Shown here: positions 14,786 through 20,254 of the stretch, piece after piece
Layout of the letters: every line of letters begins with the position of its first letter
Position numbering within the stretch: the first letter of the stretch is position 1
Assembly (NCBI GenBank): GCA_016206755.1
Contig: JACQQZ010000089.1
Coordinates: 1-20,254 of the forward strand
Reading direction: 5' to 3'
DNA length: 20,254 bases
Source of the DNA: Candidatus Omnitrophota bacterium
GTDB taxonomy: Bacteria > Omnitrophota > Gorgyraeia > 1-14-0-20-64-10 > JACQQZ01
Notes under the pieces: generated by a model
Seen by the model: the letters and a program-made list of their open reading frames with translations, nothing else
The model's database searches: none
What the model was told of the DNA's origin: nothing
Translations under genes and position numbers: made by a program

Positions 14786-17524
14786 TTAAGCGTAGATGGC
14801 GGCGCGGCTGCGATCGAGAACGGCATCGACGGCTTGCGAAGACCACCCTGCCCGGTCAAGCAGCTCGCCAATTTTTTGGGAGAATCGTTCCTGGGTGATG
14901 ACGACAATTCGTGCAGCACCTTGCAAGAAACTGCGGGCCATTTCAAGGGCTTGATCCAAGTGAACGGCAACATGCGCGTAGAGAGTTGTATCTCCATTGA
15001 CCACGATCAAATCGGTTTCTTCAAGACCGGCATCCATCAAGCCCCGGGCTTCTTCCGGAGAACGGGCAATCCCAACGGTTTGAATTCCTTGCTCCTCAAG
15101 AACCGGCGAGGCAAGCGCGGCGCCGCCGACTAAAATCAGACCGTCCTTTACAACCGGATTTTCTAAGGCGCCTGAGGCAGAATCCAAAGCGTCTTTCAGT
15201 GAATCACCCATCGGCAGCGTCGCAGCCAGTACGGCCTCCAAAGGCCGCAGCCGAGAATCGCCGAGGACCAGATTCGCCTCTTCGACAATTTTGCTCAACA
15301 GGGCTCGATCCTGCGGGGAAGGTGTTCGGCCGGCTTGCAGTTCCTCTTTCAAGCGATCGACCACGGTGCGAACCACATTTCTATAAAAGATTGCTTCATC
15401 CGTTTCCTCCGGATCGCCTGTGCGGAGGAGTGATTCCTGCAACCGTACAACCCAATCGGAGGGAGGAGTCGTCTTATCAATTCCTCGATAGCTTTCATAA
15501 TCATCCGGAATCAAGTCCGGATGATCGTATCCCTTGCGCGGGGGGACACCGGCAGCGGCAGCGGGCAATCTACCCAAAACCGCCTTTTGAAACGCACCCA
15601 CTCCAGGATAATCCTGTCCCATTTCCTTTTCTTCCAAACCGGAGGACCGGCCCCCTCGAGAACGCATGCGGTTGTAACGCCAAGCGGCAACTCCCAAAAA
15701 AGCTGCAACAACTGCAGCGACGCCCCCGAGGCCTACGCCGATGGTTTCAGGGGAAGGAACTGATGAAGAGGAGTTGCGATGAGCCGTGGATAGAGAACCG
15801 GAACGAGCCCGGCTTTGTACCGCGCCGACAAACCGATTCAGCGGGTCTCCGGTCAATTTTGAAAGAAGATACATCTGTCCTGCAATCTGCCGCTGCTGAG
15901 GCATTGGGTTATTGTTGTCCGAACGGGTCTCCATCCCGTACACGGAAGGATTTTCAGAGGCCAATGCCAAAATGGCCTGAAAAATACGCCGGTCGGCTTG
16001 CAGGGCTGCGCGCGCCTCCGGCGCTAAATTTTCACCTTGAGGATCTTCAAAAAGATACTTTCCGGTGTTCAAGAGCGACTGGAGGTACCGGTGGGGGTCT
16101 TGGCGAAAAGAATACAACCGGGCTAAAATTTCTACCTGAATCAACGCCTCTTCATCATCACCGGCCCGTCTCATCAATTCCGGATAACGGCGCGCCCCTT
16201 CCACATGTTCCTTCTCGTGGTCTCCCACTTCCTGGATGAACCTTTCCATTCGCCGTTGAAAATCGGGATGGTCTGTGGCCATCAGCTTCATGGCGGCATA
16301 ATTGACCGCCTGAGTCATGTTGTTGATTTCGTCGGGGGGCTGATAGAAACGCCGGATTTTTTTGGCATTTTTTACAATTTCACCGACATCGGCAGATCCT
16401 TGCGGAACGGCAATGTAAAAATCACCGTTGGACGTTATGACATAGTGTCCGGGCAAAGGACGCACATACCCAGCGGGAGGCGGCTGATGAACTTGGATCA
16501 GTCGAAGATCGCTTTGGTCAGTAACGATTTCCCGCCTGCCGGGCCATTCTAAAATCACATAGCCGCTGGCGGCCTGCCAAAAATCAATCAAGCGATAATG
16601 AGCTGCTTGGTTTTTGGCCTGAAGCGCGCGATGAAAACTTTCTTCCTGCGCAAATTGGGATTGCATCCTATCCTGTCTGAGAAAAGGAGTCCCCCAATCG
16701 GCGTAACCCATTTCTGAGAAAGCGCCGTTTTCCTCAGCAACGCCAAAAAATCGGCGAAGTCCTTCCCAAGGCCGAACCACCATGCCTTGGGAAGAAACTT
16801 CTACAACTTGATCCAGTTTGTCCGGAAAATTGTACATCACGACAAATTTTTGTTCGGTGGAAACAGCGCGTCCGGTTGAAAGATCAGTGACGCTGGCCGT
16901 CCAGCGCTGAATGTTGTACCCTGGCAAATGAACCACCAGGCCCTGCGTGGCCATGTAATCCACCAGTCTTTCCAACATCAAGACATCAAAATTTTCCCGA
17001 GAATAAGTCTGCAATCCCTGACGGTGCGAAGCCGGCAAGGCATCCCGCAGTTCTTGAAACAACCGTTGATGATCAGCGGCCAGTTGGCGAATTCCATCCA
17101 ATGGCAACTCATGGGGCTCAGCATCCGGTTTCGGATGGTTCAATTCAGCCCACCGATCATCAAACGCCTTCCATAGATTCAGCAGCCGGCGCAGAGATCC
17201 TGAGGACGTTGGGGAGGCCGGGCGATAACGAGGGGGGTCTCTTCCCCATTGCGCCCGAAATAGAATGCCGGCGGCTTCTTCTACAAGAGCTTGAGCCCCC
17301 AGAGACTGGTTCTGTGCATTGGCTCCGCCGGCAAGTCCCACAGCCAAACCCACACAGGCCGTCTTCAAAAAGCTACGGCGGGTGGCTGCATCTTCCAACC
17401 CTGCGGATTGCAGGACGATTGTTGGCGATCCGGAAGCAAGGGCATCTTCGAGCCCCGAGCGATTCGCCATAGGACGCATGGCAAAAACAGGGACTATCGG
17501 CTCAAGCACAAGAGAAAGGACCAA
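14786..17524 (-). CDS. Unassigned Tat-exported, membrane-anchored protein with HEKEH motif
   Basis: I do not recognise this 912-codon protein. From the N-terminus: a hydrophobic stretch (VLSLVLEPIVPVFA); two (S/A)GLED motifs (23-27, 41-45); a Tat-like signal TRRSFLKTACVGLAVGLAGGANA (48-70); and a helix-rich extracytoplasmic region with LVVHLPGYNIQRW. HEKEH is at 436-440, with acidic residues 18-25 positions later (DDEEALIQVE), compatible with a zinc metallopeptidase. A low-complexity linker, one membrane helix (about 594-615) and the basic RYNRMRSRGGR follow, then SGLEE. The last 150 residues (KDGLILVGGAALASPVLE, TDLIVVNGDTTLYAHV, AARIVVITQ) look like alternating alpha/beta. The listed start is TTG; the frame is open further upstream. 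The gene stands alone, divergent from the flippase. No promoter is visible. Confidence 0.75.
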   Translation of the reverse strand: MVLSLVLEPIVPVFAMRPMANRSGLEDALASGSPTIVLQSAGLEDAATRRSFLKTACVGLAVGLAGGANAQNQSLGAQALVEEAAGILFRAQWGRDPPRYRPASPTSSGSLRRLLNLWKAFDDRWAELNHPKPDAEPHELPLDGIRQLAADHQRLFQELRDALPASHRQGLQTYSRENFDVLMLERLVDYMATQGLVVHLPGYNIQRWTASVTDLSTGRAVSTEQKFVVMYNFPDKLDQVVEVSSQGMVVRPWEGLRRFFGVAEENGAFSEMGYADWGTPFLRQDRMQSQFAQEESFHRALQAKNQAAHYRLIDFWQAASGYVILEWPGRREIVTDQSDLRLIQVHQPPPAGYVRPLPGHYVITSNGDFYIAVPQGSADVGEIVKNAKKIRRFYQPPDEINNMTQAVNYAAMKLMATDHPDFQRRMERFIQEVGDHEKEHVEGARRYPELMRRAGDDEEALIQVEILARLYSFRQDPHRYLQSLLNTGKYLFEDPQGENLAPEARAALQADRRIFQAILALASENPSVYGMETRSDNNNPMPQQRQIAGQMYLLSKLTGDPLNRFVGAVQSRARSGSLSTAHRNSSSSVPSPETIGVGLGGVAAVVAAFLGVAAWRYNRMRSRGGRSSGLEEKEMGQDYPGVGAFQKAVLGRLPAAAAGVPPRKGYDHPDLIPDDYESYRGIDKTTPPSDWVVRLQESLLRTGDPEETDEAIFYRNVVRTVVDRLKEELQAGRTPSPQDRALLSKIVEEANLVLGDSRLRPLEAVLAATLPMGDSLKDALDSASGALENPVVKDGLILVGGAALASPVLEEQGIQTVGIARSPEEARGLMDAGLEETDLIVVNGDTTLYAHVAVHLDQALEMARSFLQGAARIVVITQERFSQKIGELLDRAGWSSQAVDAVLDRSRAAIYA

Positions 17525-17533
17525 AAAAGCGCT

Positions 17534-17813
17534 TAGAGCGCCTTTCAGAACCTCCCGTGGCCGCGCGGGGTGGGCCTGGCCAGCGGCGCAAGGCGCGAGG
17601 AGCGTGGCGTCCCCCCTGCGGGCCGCGAGCGACGAGCAACGAAGCGCCGCGACGCCAGTCCCGCCCCGCCCGCCGGGTGGCGGCGGCAGGAGCCGGTCGG
17701 CGGCGTTGCTCCTCCTCGGCGTATCGCCGGGGATACGCCGTCGTCGTCGCGTCTTGCCGACTGGCTCCTGGCGCTCGCCACGCGGTTCACGCGAGGTTCT
17801 GAAAGGCGCTCTA
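17534..17813. repeat. GC-rich imperfect palindrome between divergent genes
   Basis: Perfect 21-bp inverted ends lie at 17534-17554 and 17793-17813 (outermost TAGAGCGCCTTTCAG). Weaker similarity continues inward in both arms. The left arm carries CAAGGCGCGAGGAGCG (17589-17604) and GAGCGACGAGCAACGA (17627-17642). The right arm carries the same pair inverted and diverged (17741-17756 and 17704-17717). Further hairpins are GGCGTATC/GATACGCC (17718-17725, 17732-17739) and a 13-of-14 match between 17687-17700 and 17757-17770. The right end contains the flippase ribosome-binding site and the first base of its ATG. The base composition is far more GC-rich than the flanking genes, and I see no promoter inside. 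The readable frames here are probably not translated. Confidence 0.75.
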
Positions 17814-19123
17814 TGACTTCTTCCGGCTTGATGGCGCCCAGCTTGTGGCTGTTGGGCGCCACGGCCGTGGCCAATGCCACCAACCTCCTCTATCAGTTGT
17901 TCATGGTCCGAAACTTAAGCCCGGACCATTACGCCATGCTCTCTGCGTTGATTGGATTGATGACGCTCTTGGCGGTTCCTTCCGCGACCCTTCAAGCGAC
18001 CACATCTCAAAGCGTTGCCCGCTGGATTGCTCTGGGAGATTGGACCTCGTTGCGCCAACAATTACGCCGCCGGCTTTTCTTCAGCATGTTGGTGGCCGTC
18101 CTGCTGTTGATCGCCGTGGCGGCTCTCCATGCGGACATCATGGCATTCTTGCGTTTCCCGGATCGTCCCGCGGTCGTCTTCGCTTGGGGAATTGCCGTTG
18201 CCCTGGCTTTTGTGGCCCCCGTTCTGCTCGGCGCACTTCAGGGGATGCAGGCCTTTACCAGCTTTGGACTCAACATGGTTCTGGGAAGCATCCTCAAGCT
18301 GATCATCGGCATCGTCCTGGTTGTCAAAAGCGCCTCCGTTCTGGGAGCCACGCAGGCGTTGTCGTGGGCCAACGCGGCCGCGCTGGGACTGGGCGTGATT
18401 CAGATGCGCGCCTCCGTTCGCAGACGCGATCAATCTCTGCGGGACCCTCAGAGTATTTGGACGCGGGCCCTGAGCTGGGTTTCGGATGGAATCAACGAAT
18501 GTTACGTGGTTTTGCGCAAGCCCCCGGGCATTCCACGCTACGGCATCGGCGTGGCGCTCGGGGTGATGGCCTACACCTCGCTGACCAACGCGGATCTGAT
18601 CTTGGTCAAACATTACTTCGACCCCTCAACGGCAGGATCTTACGCAGTCGGTGCCATGGTCGCCAGGATGGTTCTTTTTTTGCCGATGGCATTTTCCATG
18701 GTCTTGTTTCCGAAGGTGTCTCACATGGCGGCGCTGGGGCAGGATGCGCGTCCATTGCTGCGGAAGGTCATGGCTGCAACCGCATTCTTAAGCGGCCTGG
18801 CGGCGGCGGTCTGTTTTCTTATTCCAGAATGGCCGATGCGCATCTTGGCTGGGCGCATCATTCCTGAAGCAGTTCCGGTGGTCCGCCTTTTGTCCTTGGC
18901 AATGGCTGCCATGGCGGTCAGCAATCTCGCGTTGGTCTATCTGCTGGCTCTTCAAAAAATACGATGGGTCGTTCCATTTATGGTGGGTGCTGCCATCCAC
19001 GCGACATTGATTGCGCTGTGGCCCGCTTCTTTGACAGCAGTGGCGTGGATCACCCTGTGTATTGCCGCAGCACTTGCCCTGTATTCGGTGATGATTGCTC
19101 AATCATCATGGGCGGCCGCATGA
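17813..19123 (+). CDS. Oligosaccharide flippase-like membrane protein (Wzx/MOP superfamily)
   Basis: The 436-residue polytopic protein resembles Wzx-type flippases that move lipid-linked glycans across the inner membrane. It opens MTSSGLMAPSLWLLGATAVANATNLLYQLFMVRNLSPDHYAMLSALIGLM, the usual first two helices with the R-x-L-S/G-P-x-x-Y/F-G/A-x-L pattern. A central cytoplasmic basic loop (RASVRRRDQSLRDPQ) and a second helix bundle (TNADLILVKHYFDPSTAGSYAVGAMVARMVLFLPMAFSMVLFPKVS) follow. ATG 17813 is chosen; the frame stays open back to 17570, but that part is the GC-rich repeat. AAAGG lies about 7 bases upstream. The stop overlaps the glycosyltransferase start as ATGA, supporting a shared glycan pathway. 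The transported glycan is unknown. Confidence 0.82.
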   Translation: MTSSGLMAPSLWLLGATAVANATNLLYQLFMVRNLSPDHYAMLSALIGLMTLLAVPSATLQATTSQSVARWIALGDWTSLRQQLRRRLFFSMLVAVLLLIAVAALHADIMAFLRFPDRPAVVFAWGIAVALAFVAPVLLGALQGMQAFTSFGLNMVLGSILKLIIGIVLVVKSASVLGATQALSWANAAALGLGVIQMRASVRRRDQSLRDPQSIWTRALSWVSDGINECYVVLRKPPGIPRYGIGVALGVMAYTSLTNADLILVKHYFDPSTAGSYAVGAMVARMVLFLPMAFSMVLFPKVSHMAALGQDARPLLRKVMAATAFLSGLAAAVCFLIPEWPMRILAGRIIPEAVPVVRLLSLAMAAMAVSNLALVYLLALQKIRWVVPFMVGAAIHATLIALWPASLTAVAWITLCIAAALALYSVMIAQSSWAAA

Positions 19124-20254
19124 AAATTTTATTTTTGAACTGGCGTGACAAGAAAAATCCGATTGCCGGCGGGGCTGAAGTTTTAACGCACGAGGTTGCG
19201 CGGCGCTGGGCGGCTCAAGGCCACGAAGTCACGCTGCTAACGAGCCGTTTCCCGGGATCTGCCGGGCGCGAAACGGTCGATGGCGTCAGCATCATCCGCG
19301 TCGGAAACCCCTGGACCGTCTACTGGCACGCCTATCAAACTTACCGCAGAGAGTTTCGCGGGCAATGCGATGTCGTGATCGATGAAGTCAACACAGTGCC
19401 GTTCTTTACGCCATGGTACGTCCAAGAACCGGTTTTAATGCACTTCAATCAACTGGCCAGAGAGGTCTGGCTCTACGAATGTCCGTGGCCGGTCAGTTGG
19501 ATCGGTCTTTTATTGGAGCCGCTGTGGCTTAGGATTTACCGCCGCAGTCAAGCCGTCGCCATTTCCAGAAGCAGCCGGCACGATCTTTTGAAGCTTGGGT
19601 TTGATCAGCATCGGGTGGCGGTTATTCCGATGCCCACGCACCCTGATCCATCCGGGTCCACGGCGCCGCGCGAAGAAAATCCGACGTTATTGTTCGTCGG
19701 CCGCCTGAAGCGTTCGAAGCGCGTTGATCATGCGATCGAGGCGCTCTCCATTCTCCGCAAGCGTTGGCCTGCCATGAAGCTTTGGATCGTCGGATCGGGC
19801 GACGCCGCCTACAAAAATCAATTGGAGCGGCAAGTTCGACATCTGGATCTCACAGGCCGCGTTCATTTTTACGGCCAAGTCTCCGAAGAGAAAAAACAAC
19901 AGCTGATGCAATCGGCCCATGTCATTTTGGTTCCCTCGGTCAGGGAAGGATGGGGGCTGATCGTCAGCGAAGCGTATTCCAAGCGCACCCCGGCTGTGGT
20001 TTATCCGGTGGCCGGTTTGGTGGATTCCGCGGAGCATCGGATGACCGGCTTGGTGGCCCGGCGCGCCACGCCTCACGCCATGGCCCAGGAAGTCGTTGAG
20101 CTGCTGGAAAATAAATCTCTCTGGAAACGTTTGACCCAGCCGGCGGCTGCCCAAACGGCGGTTTCTTGGAATGAAACGGCGGCGGCCTATTTGGAGACGA
20201 TTCGCCGAGCGGCAGGACAACCGGCGGCGCCGGCGCCCCCGCCTTCCTTAACCG
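19120..20254 (+). CDS. GT4-family glycosyltransferase (runs off window)
   Basis: About 378 residues of a GT-B fold retaining glycosyltransferase are present, probably adding a sugar to a lipid-linked or cell-surface glycan in the cytoplasm. The N-terminal acceptor domain begins MKILFLNWRDKKNPIAGGAEVLTHEVARRWAAQGHEVTLLT, with the GGAE loop. The donor domain has LLFVGRLKRSKRVDHAIEAL (about 190-209), LWIVGSGDAAYKNQLE and YGQVSEEKKQQLMQSAHVILVPSVREGWGLIVSEAYSK with the EX7E pair E276 and E284. The frame is open to the last base, and the tail is becoming Pro/Ala-rich. ATG 19120 overlaps the flippase stop by 4 bases. Confidence 0.9.
   Translation, partial: MKILFLNWRDKKNPIAGGAEVLTHEVARRWAAQGHEVTLLTSRFPGSAGRETVDGVSIIRVGNPWTVYWHAYQTYRREFRGQCDVVIDEVNTVPFFTPWYVQEPVLMHFNQLAREVWLYECPWPVSWIGLLLEPLWLRIYRRSQAVAISRSSRHDLLKLGFDQHRVAVIPMPTHPDPSGSTAPREENPTLLFVGRLKRSKRVDHAIEALSILRKRWPAMKLWIVGSGDAAYKNQLERQVRHLDLTGRVHFYGQVSEEKKQQLMQSAHVILVPSVREGWGLIVSEAYSKRTPAVVYPVAGLVDSAEHRMTGLVARRATPHAMAQEVVELLENKSLWKRLTQPAAAQTAVSWNETAAAYLETIRRAAGQPAAPAPPPSLT

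Noticed and set aside
14763..14789. Rho-independent terminator after the 912-codon gene
   Set aside because: TTAAAC/GTTTAA arms with a 15-base loop form a weak AT stem without a following T-run, and one arm includes the stop codon.
17570..17812. An 81-codon N-terminal extension of the flippase
   Set aside because: It translates the GC-rich palindrome into an Arg/Ala/Pro-rich string. A good start with AAAGG upstream exists at 17813, followed by the normal first membrane helix.

Overview
The window looks like chromosomal DNA of a GC-rich, LPS-bearing diderm bacterium: it encodes an LptE-like lipoprotein, a BamD-like TPR protein and MurJ beside bacterial RF2, SecA, UvrC and S20. The recurrent (S/A)GLE(D/E) motifs in the large Tat-type protein and the wording of the BamD-like protein remind me of Candidatus Omnitrophota genomes. 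That is recollection only, so the phylum is a tentative inference. No phage genes, integrase, tRNA, rRNA or CRISPR array was seen.

Layout. (1) 1-2457, minus strand: prfB (RF2, with an intact programmed +1 frameshift site) runs straight into secA, which leaves the window at base 1. (2) 2460-3393: a rearranged scar. It holds a 159-bp palindromic MITE-like element, a 51-codon orphan ORF, and diverged fragments of ogt, of the DUF89 gene (5' end and, separately, 3' tail) and of prfB with its promoter. (3) 3396-5110: a two-gene type II restriction-modification cassette (PmeII-like nuclease and a beta-arrangement DNA methyltransferase) with its own promoter, lying between the real DUF89 3' end and the duplicated DUF89 3' tail. 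(4) 5234-9637, minus: murJ-uvrC-ogt-DUF89, tightly overlapping. The scar suggests the ancestral order continued DUF89-prfB-secA. (5) 9674-9946, plus: rpsT, divergent from murJ and convergent with holA, the two stop codons sharing one CTAG. (6) 9943-14707, minus: comEA-comEC-pilZ-bamD-lptE-holA, one compact operon whose comEA/comEC/holA/rpsT neighbourhood is also known in Firmicutes. (7) 14786-17524, minus: a 912-codon protein with a Tat-like signal, an HEKEH motif, one membrane helix and a C-terminal Rossmann-like segment. (8) 17534-17813: a GC-rich imperfect palindrome. (9) 17813-20254, plus: a polysaccharide flippase and a GT4 glycosyltransferase that leaves the window.

Functionally the window mixes envelope assembly (murJ, lptE, bamD, secA, flippase, glycosyltransferase), DNA repair, replication and uptake (uvrC, ogt, holA, comEA, comEC), translation (prfB, rpsT) and a restriction-modification insertion. 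The most informative parts are the scar around the RM cassette, a shared repeat core linking the elements at 2.6 kb and 17.6 kb, near-leaderless promoters at prfB and comEA, and the unassigned 912-codon protein.
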